Notes under the pieces: model-generated
Database searches by the model: none
Seen by the model: only the letters and a program-made list of their open reading frames with translations
Told to the model about the DNA's origin: nothing
Source of the DNA: Terriglobia bacterium
GTDB taxonomy: Bacteria; Acidobacteriota; Terriglobia; Acidiferrales; UBA7541
Direction of reading: 5' to 3'
Assembly: GCA_020073485.1 (NCBI GenBank)
Contig: JAIQFB010000013.1
Coordinates: 104,045 to 168,044 of the forward strand
DNA: 64,000 bases
Program-made: the position numbers and the translations under genes
Shown: in pieces, positions 48,262 to 58,105 of the stretch
How the letters are laid out: each line of letters opens with the position of its first letter
How positions within the stretch are numbered: the first letter of the stretch is position 1

Positions 48262-49995
48262 ATGCGCATTCTGAAGACGATGTTGGTGGTTCTGGCGCTC
48301 GGTTGTCTGCCGCTACATGCGGCGGACCAGCAGTCCGGCGCACTGAGCCAGGTGGTGGACCGCATCATCAGCCAGGAACAGGCGGAGATGAACGCTATCA
48401 AGCCTTTTACCCCGCTGGTGGAAACTTATATTCAAAATCTTCGCGGGGACAAGGACTTGGGAAGTGTCCCGGCTGGAGACAAGTATTTCCTGGGCCGCGC
48501 GGTTTTGTCCAAGGGCATCGAACTTCAACCCTTGACAGACGGCAGCGAGAACGAAGGCGGCAAGAAGAAAATGCTGAGCGGCCTCGGCAGCATGTTCTCG
48601 CTCTCGATGGAGTTCCTGCCCAAGGGCTTCCTGCAGATGATCTATCTGGACACCAATGGCTTCGACAAGCAGAACTACAAATTTGATTACGTGCGGCGCG
48701 AATTCCTGGGCGAAGTACGCACCCTGGTATTCGACGTGACGCCCACGTCCAAGAACAACAAAGGGCGCTTCATGGGCCGCATCTGGGTCGAAGACCAGGA
48801 CTTCCATATCGTCCGGTTTAACGGTGCGTACGGCGGCAGCTCGCGCACCAACTACTACTTCCACTTTGACAGCTGGCGCGTGAATTCCGGCCCGAACCTG
48901 TGGCTGCCGGCATTCATCTACAGCGAGGAATCGGATCTGAACTTCGCGCTCGCGAAGCGGCTCTCGTTCAAGGCGCAGACGAGGCTGTGGGGATATAACC
49001 TCGGCCACTCCGCGCAGGAACAGGAACTGAGCAAGATCCTGATCGAGTCGCAGACTCCGGTGAAGGACCAGACCACGACGGCCAACGATATCAACCCCGT
49101 GATGGCGCAGCGCGATTGGGACCGCCAGGCAGAAGATAACGTGGTCGATCGCCTCGAGCGGCTCGGCTTGCTGGCTCCGCAGGGCGAAGTGGACAAGGTT
49201 CTGGAAACTGTCGTGAACAACCTGGAAGTGACCAACAACCTCGACATCCAGCCGGAAATTCGCTGCCGCGTGCTGCTGAGCTCGACGCTGGAATCGTTTG
49301 CCATCGGCCACACCATCGTGTTCAGCCGCGGCTTGATCGACGTGCTGCCTGACGAAGCCAGCCTGGCCATGATGGTCTCGCACGAACTCTCGCATGTGGT
49401 GCTGGGCCACCGCATCGACGGCCAGTACGCGTTCTTCGATCGCCTGCTGTTCGACGAGAAGGACACGTTCCGCCACTTCGGCTTCGCGCGCACCGCTGCG
49501 GAAGAAGAAGCGGCCAACGCCAAGGCTAACGAACTGCTGAAGACCTCCCCCTACAAAGATCAACTCTCGACGGCGAAGCTTTTCCTGGACGCCCTGGAGA
49601 ATCGCCAGAAGGACATCCCGAACCTGATCAGCCCGCACCTGGGCGATCGCGTTCCGGTGACGATGCAGGTTTCGGCTGCGGCCCCGGCGGCGGCGAAACC
49701 GGCCGATCCGAACGCGCCCGCCGATGCCAAAACAGCGGCTGCGGCGTCTCCGGTCGTGGCCCTGCCGCTCGGCGGACGCATTAAGATGGATCCGTGGAGC
49801 GACAAGCTCGAAATGATGAAGTCCAAACCCGTGGGCACGGTGGCCGAACGCGAGAAGATGCCGTTTGAAGTGACTCCGTTCATGCTCTACCTGACCCGCG
49901 AAGTCAACGTGGGCAGCTCGATGACCCCCGGCGCGGTGTCAGCGGATTCCAAGACGGCTACCACCGACACGACTGGAAAGGCACCGCAACAGTAA
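48262..49995 (+). CDS. Secreted M48-family zinc metalloprotease with N-terminal accessory domain
   Basis: 577 residues from ATG 48262, GGAGGGG 3 bases before; the frame is open back to 48217. A signal peptide (RILKTMLVVLALGCLPLHAA) is followed by an accessory beta-rich domain (about 30-270) with EFLGEVRTLVFDVTPTSKNN, which reads like a lipoprotein-localisation fold. The M48 catalytic domain has HELSHVVLGH, with zinc ligands in HELSH at residues 374-378. A C-terminal Ala/Pro-rich region and a conserved KMDPWSDKLEMMKSKPVG follow. Related proteins act in envelope quality control. Terminator at 50017. Confidence 0.88.
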   Translation: MRILKTMLVVLALGCLPLHAADQQSGALSQVVDRIISQEQAEMNAIKPFTPLVETYIQNLRGDKDLGSVPAGDKYFLGRAVLSKGIELQPLTDGSENEGGKKKMLSGLGSMFSLSMEFLPKGFLQMIYLDTNGFDKQNYKFDYVRREFLGEVRTLVFDVTPTSKNNKGRFMGRIWVEDQDFHIVRFNGAYGGSSRTNYYFHFDSWRVNSGPNLWLPAFIYSEESDLNFALAKRLSFKAQTRLWGYNLGHSAQEQELSKILIESQTPVKDQTTTANDINPVMAQRDWDRQAEDNVVDRLERLGLLAPQGEVDKVLETVVNNLEVTNNLDIQPEIRCRVLLSSTLESFAIGHTIVFSRGLIDVLPDEASLAMMVSHELSHVVLGHRIDGQYAFFDRLLFDEKDTFRHFGFARTAAEEEAANAKANELLKTSPYKDQLSTAKLFLDALENRQKDIPNLISPHLGDRVPVTMQVSAAAPAAAKPADPNAPADAKTAAAASPVVALPLGGRIKMDPWSDKLEMMKSKPVGTVAEREKMPFEVTPFMLYLTREVNVGSSMTPGAVSADSKTATTDTTGKAPQQ

Positions 49996-50016
49996 GAACG
50001 TACTCCTCCGGAAATC

Positions 50017-50060
50017 AAACGGCCGGTCTGACGATGTCGGGCCGGCCGTTTTGTTTTTTT
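50017..50060 (+). terminator. Intrinsic terminator after the M48 gene
   Basis: Stem AAACGGCCGG (50017-50026) with CCGGCCGTTT (50042-50051), followed by TTGTTTTTTTT. Confidence 0.9.
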
Positions 50061-50161
50061 TGGCGGCGGTGAGCATGGAACAGTAGAATACCAACTCCCG
50101 TCGAGTGTGCTCGAGAACTGCAATTCCGAGGTCTCAGCGGCTGAACAGGCTGCGGAGTTGG

Positions 50162-50261
50162 GTAGCACAGCCACTCATGGCTGTGCGGTTCTTGCAATCG
50201 AAGTCTGGTCGTCGACGGTGCAGTGACATACAAACCCGCACAGCCAGAGTGGCTGTGCTAT
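50162..50261. repeat. Two-armed palindromic repeat element, GCACAGCC type
   Basis: Arms 50162-50190 and 50233-50261 are near-inverted complements, each a palindrome with core CACAGCC..GGCTGTG and inner ends GCGGTT / AACCCGC. It sits between the M48 and Oar terminators, in a 426-base convergent spacer that contains nothing else coding. Confidence 0.78.
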
Positions 50262-50364
50262 TAAAACCCGCTTCTCATGCGCTTTTCCGCGGACCGCACG
50301 ACTGCGGCCCAGAAAACCCGGCAATTAGGAAAAGCACATCCTGAATTCCAAAGGAAATTGTTTA

Positions 50365-50396
50365 CAAAAAAAGGCCGGACTTTCGTCCGGCCCCTT
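50365..50396 (-). terminator. Intrinsic terminator of the Oar-like receptor gene
   Basis: Stem GGCCGGA (50373-50379) with TCCGGCC (50386-50392) and a run of T on the minus strand (A run at 50366-50372). Confidence 0.85.
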
Positions 50397-50421
50397 TGGT
50401 TCAAATCGTCGTTAAAGCGCG

Positions 50422-53400
50422 TTAGAAAATGAGTTTCAAGCCGAGTTGGATCGAACGTGCGCCTCCCGATCCGAGGACAGGGTTGGAACCTGCCTGGTCG
50501 GGTGTGGCATAGACAAACCCGAATCCGGCAGAAGGCGTGCCTGCCCCTGATGGATCAAGGCTCGCTGCATTTCCGCCGGGCCCGCCGTACGGATTCACGA
50601 AGTTGGGATGATTCAGAACGTTGAAGAACTCGGCGCGGAACTGCGTGGTCAGCCGTTCCTTGAATTTAAAGACCTTGGTGATCGACAGGTCCATCGTACG
50701 GAAGCCCTGGTCACGGAACGGATTTCGGGGCATCGAGCCATAGCCGCCATACGCAGGAGGAAGCAGAATGGAATTGCCCAATGCGTAGCAGCCGAGGTTG
50801 GTCAGTGAAGCTTGTGCCAGCCCCGTTGCTGCTCCACCATCTAAGGCTTTGGCTTGCGCCAGGCAATTTGGGTTAGTGGTTCCAGCGTAATATGGAACGC
50901 CGGGGACTCCCGCTACCGCGCCCGGTGTCGGGGGCGTAACATTGGCGAAATTGTGCAGAGCGAAGAAGTCATGAGGATTGCCCGCACCGCCGGAGGCGCC
51001 CATGAAATTCCACTGCCCGCCTTCGCTGCCAAACGTGCCTGAGACCAGTGCCGCGCCCGTTCCGGCAAAGTCTGTGGTCACATCGCCCACTCCCCAAGGC
51101 GAACCTGTAAAGATTCGCGCAGTGGCATTGATCGACCAGCCTTGAAGAGCCTGACCGAAGCCTTTCACCCCAGGAATGTTATAGGTTCCGGTGAGGGTGA
51201 GGCGATGCCGGGTGTCAAAGCTGGTGCTGGTGTAAAGCTGGCTGTGGAGATCTCCGTAGGAGTTAAGAGGAAGCACCAGCCCTCCACCGGTCCCTTGGTC
51301 GGAAGCGTAACCCAATGCATGGCTGTAGGTGTATCCAGCGTTGAGCGACAATCCGTGATAGTTCCGCACCGTCAGCGTGGCTTGCAAACTGTTGTAATTG
51401 GAAGAATCGATGTTTCCCATTTCCTCAATGAACTTGAGGTAGGGGAACTTTGCATTGAATGGCCGAGCAGCCTGCTCGGCGGCATTGCTGGGGGCGCAGT
51501 TGTTATACGCGGGCGCGCTCGCAAGGCAATTTCCGGCAGGCGTGCCTGCAACCGCCGGGTTGCCCCATCCTGGGCTGAAGCCACCCACCAATTGAGGTTG
51601 GTTGATGTCCAATGCCCCCACCAATTTTGTCCCATGGTTGCCGACATAACCGATGTCGATGGAAACGTCATTCGTGATGGCCCGCTGGATATCGACGCTA
51701 AAGTCCGTGACGTAAGGGGTGCGCAGATTGGGGTCGACCATCAGCGCGCTGCATTGTTGCGGCTTGAAGCCGTTGGCGAGCGTAACCGTGCCGTCTCCGC
51801 ATGCCGCGGAGAAATTGTAGAGAGTCGTGCTTGGACTGTTATTTATCCAGTCATAGGCGATCGCTCCCGGCGTGGTCTTACTATTGAGCGCCGACCCGGT
51901 GAAACTGATATTGGTCACGCCGATACTTCCGGGGCTCGGGACCTGAATGCCGTTCGCATAAAGAGCGGCCCCGGTGGGATTGGTACGCAGTCCAAAGGAA
52001 TTGCCGATGCCGTTGAAGACGTCGAAACTCAATTGTTCGTACAAGACGCCGGCCCCGGCGCGGAACACTGTCTTGCCATTGCCAAACATATCCCAAGCGA
52101 GACCCACGCGCGGGCTGAAGTTGTTGTGATCGCCGTGATAAGGAGAAGAAATTCCGGAGCCCACTTGAACAAGTCCCCGCGTGGTATCAAAGTTGGCGAA
52201 CAGGTCGTCGCGTTCTTTTTCGACGCCATCGATCTCATAGCGAAGCCCAAGATTCAAGGTAAGCCTTTGAGTGACGCGCCAGTCGTCCTGGATAAAGGCG
52301 GCGTATCCACCCGCGCTGATATGCCGGACAAGGTTTCCAGTAAGAGTGACCGCCCTGTTGGGCACTCCGTTAAAGAAGTTCTTCAGCCCCGAAGAGGACG
52401 GCCCGAAGCGTATGGGGCCCTTTGTATTCGCGGTTACGTTCGATGTGCTTCGATTGCTCAGGATTTCGCCGCCGAACTTGAACGAGTGCTTGCCGTGCAG
52501 GTAGGAGACGTGATCCAGGACCTGCAGGACCCCGTCAGGCCCGACCGTCTTTGGCCAGCCTGCGCCCAGAGCCCCGGAGAATCCCTGAATCGTGATTCCC
52601 GGGAGTCCGTAATACAACGGGTTTGTCTGCCCGGTGTATACATTGTAGGTGGCGCCCTTAAAGCTGTAGTTGGCCGGATTTTGGGTGCTGTCCTGGCTCT
52701 GGAAAACTTGGTAGTAATGCGAGTAACCAACACGCGCCTCATTTACCCACGTTGAATTCGGGGTCCAGGTCCAACTCGCCGAGAATGCCTGCGACCGGGC
52801 GTACTGATTTGTCAGCCAGACGGCGTTTGTCTGTGAGGCAGGACTGTCATTCAAAATTCCGCTTCCCGGACTAATGAAATACATGCCGCTCAGCGAGTTC
52901 TTGTCATTGATGTGATAATCCACCTTCGCGAGGCCTGAATAAATCTTATTGGTACTCGTCAATCCTGCGCTGTATTTTGTCCCGTTCGATCCGTCAACGG
53001 TGGGGAAGAGGCCAGGGTAATTGGAATTAGGCGCGCATGTCGAAGGGTTCAAACCCGCGAGTTGTGCACTCAACGGAGCGACGCCTCCTCCCCCAGGAGC
53101 GAGCGCAGCGGCGCACGCAAGCTGAAGGTTGCTGGTCGCAGTCCCGACCCCCGCCGCCGTAATGGGGTCCGTAACCAATTGCGTGCTGCCCACTTCATAT
53201 CGTTGAGATTCGAAATTCGCGAAGTAGAAGAGTTTATCTTTCTTCAGCGGCCCGCCGAAGCTGCCGCCAAACTGCTCCAATGCCACGGGCGTCTTCGGTG
53301 ATCCCGGCAGGTCGAATACGTTGTGCGCATCCAAAGCCGTTTCGCGGCCGAAAGCAAAGGCCGTGCCGTGAATGGTGTTGGTTCCGGATTTAATTCCGAC

Positions 53401-54156
53401 GTTGACTACTGCGCCGGGTTTCCAGCCATATTCGGCGCGAGGATTCTGCTGGGTCTTGAATTCGTCGATGGCATCAATGGAAATCAGAGTGCCCGCATCG
53501 CCAGAAGCCATCACCGCGTTCATAACGCTCTGGGCCATCCAGGGATCGCTGCTGTTCACGCCATCCACCATATATACGTTGTCATGAGCGCGCATGCCGT
53601 TGGTGCTTTGAGTCCATCCCGAGCCGCCCGGATAGATCGCTACGCCGGGACGCAACTCCAGGAGATTCTCAAAGTTTCGGCCATTCAAGGGCAGATCATT
53701 GATGGCCTGATTCTGAATCGTGCCGCCCAGTTCCGCGTTGGTCGTTTCCACCAGCGGGAGTTGCTCGGTGACGGTGATGGTTTGCGTCTGCTCACCGGGC
53801 TGGAGCGTAAGGTCCACACGAAGCTCCTGGCTGACCTCCAGAATAATGTTCTGGCGCTCGGTGACTCGAAAACCTTTGAACTCGGCACGGACACGGTACG
53901 TGCCAGGAAGTAGGTTGGGGGCGTTGTAGCTTCCGGAATCTTCCGTGGTCAGAGTGCGCGAAGTGCCTCGCTGTACGTCGATGATGGTGACGGTGGCGCC
54001 GCTGATCGCGCCTCCGGTTTGGTCGCTTATGGTTCCGAGAATCCGGCCTGCACCGCCTTGCGAGAACGCCGAAACGCAGGAGAACAGTAGAATGAGGCTC
54101 GCACAAAGGGCCTGGATCGTTTTTGCAACACCCGAACACACCCGTACTGGTCTCAT
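50422..54156 (-). CDS. Oar-like TonB-dependent receptor with carboxypeptidase regulatory-like domain
   Basis: 1244 residues from ATG 54156, GGAGGAG 5 bases before; the open extension to 54225 is not needed. Signal peptide (QALCASLILLFSCVSAFSQG), then a carboxypeptidase-regulatory Ig-like domain (about 35-120: GRILGTISDQTGGAISGATV, SGSYNAPNLLPGTYRVRAEF). A plug domain (about 140-250) contains LNGRNFENLLELRPGVAIYP. A large beta-barrel with many aromatic strand pairs follows, ending RSIQLGLKLIF. This architecture is abundant in Acidobacteriota and is thought to take up large plant- or microbe-derived substrates; the ligand here is unknown. Preceded by a perfect -35 promoter and a 265-base leader. 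Confidence 0.92.
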   Translation of the reverse strand: MRPVRVCSGVAKTIQALCASLILLFSCVSAFSQGGAGRILGTISDQTGGAISGATVTIIDVQRGTSRTLTTEDSGSYNAPNLLPGTYRVRAEFKGFRVTERQNIILEVSQELRVDLTLQPGEQTQTITVTEQLPLVETTNAELGGTIQNQAINDLPLNGRNFENLLELRPGVAIYPGGSGWTQSTNGMRAHDNVYMVDGVNSSDPWMAQSVMNAVMASGDAGTLISIDAIDEFKTQQNPRAEYGWKPGAVVNVGIKSGTNTIHGTAFAFGRETALDAHNVFDLPGSPKTPVALEQFGGSFGGPLKKDKLFYFANFESQRYEVGSTQLVTDPITAAGVGTATSNLQLACAAALAPGGGGVAPLSAQLAGLNPSTCAPNSNYPGLFPTVDGSNGTKYSAGLTSTNKIYSGLAKVDYHINDKNSLSGMYFISPGSGILNDSPASQTNAVWLTNQYARSQAFSASWTWTPNSTWVNEARVGYSHYYQVFQSQDSTQNPANYSFKGATYNVYTGQTNPLYYGLPGITIQGFSGALGAGWPKTVGPDGVLQVLDHVSYLHGKHSFKFGGEILSNRSTSNVTANTKGPIRFGPSSSGLKNFFNGVPNRAVTLTGNLVRHISAGGYAAFIQDDWRVTQRLTLNLGLRYEIDGVEKERDDLFANFDTTRGLVQVGSGISSPYHGDHNNFSPRVGLAWDMFGNGKTVFRAGAGVLYEQLSFDVFNGIGNSFGLRTNPTGAALYANGIQVPSPGSIGVTNISFTGSALNSKTTPGAIAYDWINNSPSTTLYNFSAACGDGTVTLANGFKPQQCSALMVDPNLRTPYVTDFSVDIQRAITNDVSIDIGYVGNHGTKLVGALDINQPQLVGGFSPGWGNPAVAGTPAGNCLASAPAYNNCAPSNAAEQAARPFNAKFPYLKFIEEMGNIDSSNYNSLQATLTVRNYHGLSLNAGYTYSHALGYASDQGTGGGLVLPLNSYGDLHSQLYTSTSFDTRHRLTLTGTYNIPGVKGFGQALQGWSINATARIFTGSPWGVGDVTTDFAGTGAALVSGTFGSEGGQWNFMGASGGAGNPHDFFALHNFANVTPPTPGAVAGVPGVPYYAGTTNPNCLAQAKALDGGAATGLAQASLTNLGCYALGNSILLPPAYGGYGSMPRNPFRDQGFRTMDLSITKVFKFKERLTTQFRAEFFNVLNHPNFVNPYGGPGGNAASLDPSGAGTPSAGFGFVYATPDQAGSNPVLGSGGARSIQLGLKLIF

Positions 54157-54428
54157 TGAAACTCCTCCCCAATTTGAGAATTTCAACTGTCTCCGAGCAG
54201 GGCCTACGTACCCGACTTCCAGCACCCAATACGCAAGCCAGCGCCAGCCACGAATGTGGTTGAATGCGCGGGCTTCGCGTCTACTTCTTCGCCGCTGTTC
54301 CTAATCTTCCGGGAACAAATGCCGAGAAATCCTCCAACTTGCGATCCTCGTCCGGCGTCACCATTGGGCCCGAAAAACTTATGCAGGACAGTAAGTAAAG
54401 GGACAACCCTATTGATATTACCGACACC

Positions 54429-54456
54429 CCTATACCCAAACGGCTTGCGGTGTCAA
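54429..54456 (-). promoter_or_regulatory. Predicted promoter of the Oar-like receptor
   Basis: Minus-strand -35 TTGACA (54451-54456), 16-base spacer and -10 TATAGG (54429-54434). Expected transcript starts near 54421, giving an untranslated leader of about 265 bases in which no known riboswitch is recognised. Confidence 0.6.
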
Positions 54457-54782
54457 GAAGTTTTTACAGGCTCTTAACACGTATCTTGAGGATATTTTTT
54501 TCTTCGGCTCGTTGGAAATGGCGGGAAGGCCCGTTTTTAGCGGCCTTCGAGGCATGGATGATTTTCGATTCCGGATGGCAGAGCCGTTCAGCGGGCTGAA
54601 CCGAAATGAATCCGTTCTAAATCTACGGGCGCCGAAAAGTCGGATCAACCGTAATTAAGACAGGAATTATGCGGCGCCGGCCTTCAGAATTCCGCTGGGG
54701 GCGGCGGCGCCACGGCCAAAAGGAAATACTCCATCGGATTGGGCTTGGGCCCGGAATGCATGCGGCCACGCCTGCGAGTCAT

Positions 54783-54805
54783 GCGCCCGGCAGCGGTTCG
54801 GGCGC
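54783..54805 (-). other. GC-rich hairpin downstream of the SYLF gene
   Basis: Stem GCGCCCG (54783-54789) with CGGGCGC (54799-54805), 8 bases past the SYLF stop. It lacks a T run, so termination is uncertain. The 54457-54782 interval otherwise shows no gene. Confidence 0.4.
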
Positions 54806-54812
54806 CTGGAAT

Positions 54813-55514
54813 TTACTGGGAAAGATTTTTTGGAGAGCGCTTATTCAGCACCGCCAGCATACTCTGCGCCGCCGGCGGCACGGCCGCTTTTCCCTCGATC
54901 ACGATGTCCTTGGCGCTGATCTCGCTGCCGTAGAGCCGCTTGTTCGCGTCATTGTCAGGGCGCAGCGTCGATCCGGCCAGGGAAATACCCGCGAACAATC
55001 CACGCGATCGCGAATAAGTGAGCAATTCCGCGCGAAGGGTCACGTCGGTCGAAGCTTCTGCCGCTCGGCCTTTTGGTCCGGCGGCGGCGGACACATCCGC
55101 TCCCAGCTTCACTTTGCTGCTCAGGATGGAGGTGGCGCCGCGCGGATTCATCACCAGGATCACAAAGTCCGTGGCATTTCCACCGATTTGAAACCCAATG
55201 CTGGCGCCTTCCAGGGCCATCATGGACGGCGCGCCCCACGGGCCGTCGAATTTTTCGCCGGTGCGGCAACTCATCACGCCGCGGCCGTAGCTGCCGCCGA
55301 AGATGAAGGCAAATTTCAACGTGGAGGGAACCACGATGACGCACTCCGCCTTATCGATTAAATCCTGAGGAATATCGTCAGGCACGTTGAAAATTTCCTG
55401 CAGAACCATGCCGGAGTTCTCCAGCCGGGACGCTTCCTTCGTATCGGCGCGGGCGGCGGAGAAGGGAAAGCCGAGCAGGCCAATCACAAGCAGAGAAAAG
55501 ATAAGCTTTCGCAT
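54813..55514 (-). CDS. SYLF-domain (Ysc84-like) lipid-binding protein
   Basis: 233 residues from ATG 55514, GGAGGAA 8 bases before. A signal peptide (MRKLIFSLLVIGLLGFPFSA) places the protein outside the cytoplasm. The SYLF domain has IPQDLIDKAECVIVVPSTLK, the characteristic GRGVMSCRTGEKFDGPWGAP, SIGFQIGGNATDFVILVMNP and ADVSAAAGPKGRAAEASTDV. C-terminal YSRSRGLFAGISLAGSTLRP is also family-typical. In other organisms SYLF domains bind phosphoinositides; in bacteria the role is uncertain. Divergent from the NHL-containing cluster. Confidence 0.92.
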   Translation of the reverse strand: MRKLIFSLLVIGLLGFPFSAARADTKEASRLENSGMVLQEIFNVPDDIPQDLIDKAECVIVVPSTLKFAFIFGGSYGRGVMSCRTGEKFDGPWGAPSMMALEGASIGFQIGGNATDFVILVMNPRGATSILSSKVKLGADVSAAAGPKGRAAEASTDVTLRAELLTYSRSRGLFAGISLAGSTLRPDNDANKRLYGSEISAKDIVIEGKAAVPPAAQSMLAVLNKRSPKNLSQ

Positions 55515-55642
55515 AAGAAAATTCCTCCAGGCCAGACGAGTAACACTGCCGGGCCTTTCGCATTCCCTTGCGTGCAATCCGAAAAACTGCACCAGGTCCA
55601 TTTTGCCGTTTCTGGCCACGATTACAAGTTCTACCCTGTAAG

Positions 55643-55699
55643 AACCGAACTGGGCCGGTGCCCGAAAATCCGGACCAGCCGCTCGGCCCAGTTGCGGTT
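55643..55699. repeat. Imperfect inverted repeat between divergent genes
   Basis: Arms 55643-55657 and 55684-55699 pair over about 15 bases (AACCGAACTGGGCCG with CGGCCCAGTTGCGGTT, one bulge) around a 26-base centre, in the 347-base spacer between SYLF and the secreted cluster. Possible operator or transcript hairpin. Confidence 0.5.
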
Positions 55700-55861
55700 G
55701 AGTGATATGATCCCGCCATATTCGTCCGGAAATAGAAACAGGAAACCGTGAGGAGCCCGCGGCTCGTCCATGCAGTGTGCAAATTGTGTGGGAGCGCTTT
55801 GGTTTGCGCGCGCCTGCAAACGGCCATGCCGCGGATGCGGGGATAGCGAAGGGGGAGATCG

Positions 55862-57166
55862 ATGCGAAATCGAATGGTGATAATTGCGCTCTTCGGGATG
55901 GCCGCGGCCGGATTTCTTGGCGGCCTGCTGTTGGAGAGCAGAATCGAGCGCGTGCAGGCGCAAGCGGGGTCCGTCGCCGCATTCCCGGCGGTGCCGGGAC
56001 AAAAGGGCGGCGAGGATATTACCGGCCCCTACGAACCTGTCGCGGATTGGCCGCAACCGCTGAGTTCGCTGCCCGGGCACGAGAATTGGAACTGGGGAGC
56101 GGTGGAAGGGATCTACGCCGAAAGCCCGAATCGGGTGTTCATCGCGGAGCGCGGCGAAGAGCCGGTCTTAAAGCGGCCCGCGAACACGCCGGTGCCGCAG
56201 TTTGGGCCCAGCCTGTCGTTTCCGACGGGCGAAGTGCCGTTCCGCAACGCGTCGCAGGGGCCGGTCGCCAGTTTGCCGGGCGGAGGCGCTCCGGGCGACA
56301 AGCCCGAGGACGCGGAAAAACTTTGGGGCGGCAAGGTAGGCGTCGACGCGCGCTGGGAACACGCGCTGGTGGTCGTTGACGCGAGCGGAAAGATTTCCGA
56401 GGACTGGACCAAGTGGGACAATTTTTTCAAGCGGCCGCATGCCGTGTACATCAATCCGTACGACGCGGACAAGGGCATCTGGGTGGTGGACGACTATAAG
56501 GAGGCGATCTTCAAGTTCAGCCACGACGGCAGCAAGATTTTGCAGACCATCGGCACGCCCGATGTTTCGGGCGCGGACGAGACGCATTTCAATCGGCCGA
56601 CGTTTGTCACCTGGCTGCCGGACAGCACCATGTTCGTCGCGGATGGATACAACGGCACGCGCGTGGTGAAGCTCGACAAGAACGGGAAATTCCTGATGGC
56701 CTGGGGCCAAAAAGGCGTCGCGCCGAACGAGACGCGACCCGGATATTTTAATGTGGTGCACGGTATCGCCGCGGACCCAGTCACGCACCGCGTGTACGTG
56801 GTCGACCGATCGAATCACCGCATCCAGGTGTTCGATGAAAATGGAAAATTCGTGGACCAGTGGCCGGTGGACCCGCACTCGTCCATCAATTTTCTGTATA
56901 TTTCCGCCGATCGCAAGCTGTGGGCCGCCGACGACCGCAACTCGAGAATCGTGGGGTACGACCTCGAAGGACATTTGCTGTATTCGTGGGGCACGCTGGC
57001 CGACTGGCCCGGCGGCCTGTTCAATACGCACGGCATGAGCGTCGACCAGGAGGGAAATTTCTACGTCGCGGAAGTCGGCAATGGGCGCGCGCAGAAGTTC
57101 CGTCCGCGGCAGGGCGCGAATCCCGCGCTGCTGGTGGGGAAGCCGGTTTACGCGGCTTGGAAATAG
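55862..57166 (+). CDS. Secreted NHL-repeat beta-propeller protein
   Basis: 434 residues with a purine-rich ribosome site before ATG 55862. An N-terminal signal or anchor (MVIIALFGMAAAGFLGGLLL) is followed by a propeller with NHL/SMP-30-like blades, for example RPHAVYINPYDADKGIWVVD, FVADGYNGTRVVKLDKNGKF and GHLLYSWGTLADWPGGLFNT HGMSVDQEG near residues 370-400. Similar to peptidyl-alpha-hydroxyglycine lyase-like NHL proteins, but I see no certain catalytic set. First gene of the secreted cluster; the next starts 29 bases later. Confidence 0.88.
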   Translation: MRNRMVIIALFGMAAAGFLGGLLLESRIERVQAQAGSVAAFPAVPGQKGGEDITGPYEPVADWPQPLSSLPGHENWNWGAVEGIYAESPNRVFIAERGEEPVLKRPANTPVPQFGPSLSFPTGEVPFRNASQGPVASLPGGGAPGDKPEDAEKLWGGKVGVDARWEHALVVVDASGKISEDWTKWDNFFKRPHAVYINPYDADKGIWVVDDYKEAIFKFSHDGSKILQTIGTPDVSGADETHFNRPTFVTWLPDSTMFVADGYNGTRVVKLDKNGKFLMAWGQKGVAPNETRPGYFNVVHGIAADPVTHRVYVVDRSNHRIQVFDENGKFVDQWPVDPHSSINFLYISADRKLWAADDRNSRIVGYDLEGHLLYSWGTLADWPGGLFNTHGMSVDQEGNFYVAEVGNGRAQKFRPRQGANPALLVGKPVYAAWK

Positions 57167-57195
57167 GGACCCCGAGCTTGGGGAGGAATTTCGAA

Positions 57196-57984
57196 ATGCG
57201 AAATCGTCCGCTGGGCATTCTGTTCGCGTTGCTCATGATCGTTGCATCAACAGTGGCGGCTCAAACTAAACCGCCGGCCAAGGCGGCGCCGAAAGCCTTG
57301 CCCTCAAATCAAGCGCGTGATTTATCCGGCGTGTGGATGCTGGATCGTCCGCGCCCAAACACGGTGGTCGAGCGGTTCTGGGTGTATGAGCTGACCGAGG
57401 AGGAGCTGCCGATGACGGCGTGGGGCCAGGCGCAATATGATGCGACCAAGTCCTCCTTCGGAAAACGGAGTTATCCCTTGGCGGAAACCAACGATCCTAT
57501 TTTTCACACTTGCACTCCGCCCGGGTTCCCGCGAATTTTTCTGCATCCTTATCCCATGCAAATCATGCAGTCACGCGGCGAAGTTCTGATGCTGTTCGAG
57601 TGGGACTCGATGCGGCATCCGATTTATACCGATGGGCGCGCGCACGATACGACGCTTGGGCCGCTGTGGATGGGCGACTCGATCGGGCATTGGGAGGGCG
57701 ATACGCTGGTCGCGGACACGGTGAATTTCAATACAAAGACGTGGCTGGACCGCGTAGGGCACCCGCACAGCGACGCGCTGCACGTGATCGAGCGCATCCG
57801 GCGCATCAACCACGACCATTTGATTGACGACATTACGATCGACGACCCCAAGACATATACGAAACCCTGGACCGCGCATCTGGATTTCCTGCTGCGGCCG
57901 ACGTGGACTCTGGCGGAGCAGTTCTGCGAGGATCAGGAGAGCTTTGACGAGATCGAAAATAACGAGACGAAGCCGGCAAAGTAG
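57196..57984 (+). CDS. Secreted protein, cluster paralogue A1 (unknown function)
   Basis: 262 residues from ATG 57196, GGAGG upstream. The signal peptide ends near STVAAQ. The conserved body opens DLSGVWMLDRPRPNTVVERF, has a Cys/Pro-rich CTPPGFPRIFLHPYPMQIMQ (about 102-121) and WEGDTLVADTVNFNTKTWLD. GHPHSDALHVIERIRRINHD and a DPKTYTKPW motif follow, ending FCEDQESFDEIENNET. The 58946 gene is a clear paralogue. No enzyme motif is visible; a beta-barrel-like or sandwich binding fold is an inference. Confidence 0.8.
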   Translation: MRNRPLGILFALLMIVASTVAAQTKPPAKAAPKALPSNQARDLSGVWMLDRPRPNTVVERFWVYELTEEELPMTAWGQAQYDATKSSFGKRSYPLAETNDPIFHTCTPPGFPRIFLHPYPMQIMQSRGEVLMLFEWDSMRHPIYTDGRAHDTTLGPLWMGDSIGHWEGDTLVADTVNFNTKTWLDRVGHPHSDALHVIERIRRINHDHLIDDITIDDPKTYTKPWTAHLDFLLRPTWTLAEQFCEDQESFDEIENNETKPAK

Positions 57985-58105
57985 CGGCTTGGGGATTGAC
58001 AGAGCTATAACTACGGTGGGATATTTCCCGCAGCCGCTTTCCAGGCACTGAACTGCCGGGCCATCGTGCCGTTCGCGTGACGCGGATCCGCAGGAGGTAT
58101 TGAGA

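Noticed and set aside
51142..52755. 537-residue plus-strand frame opposite the Oar-like receptor
   Set aside because: Lies entirely within the receptor gene; no signal or motif of its own.
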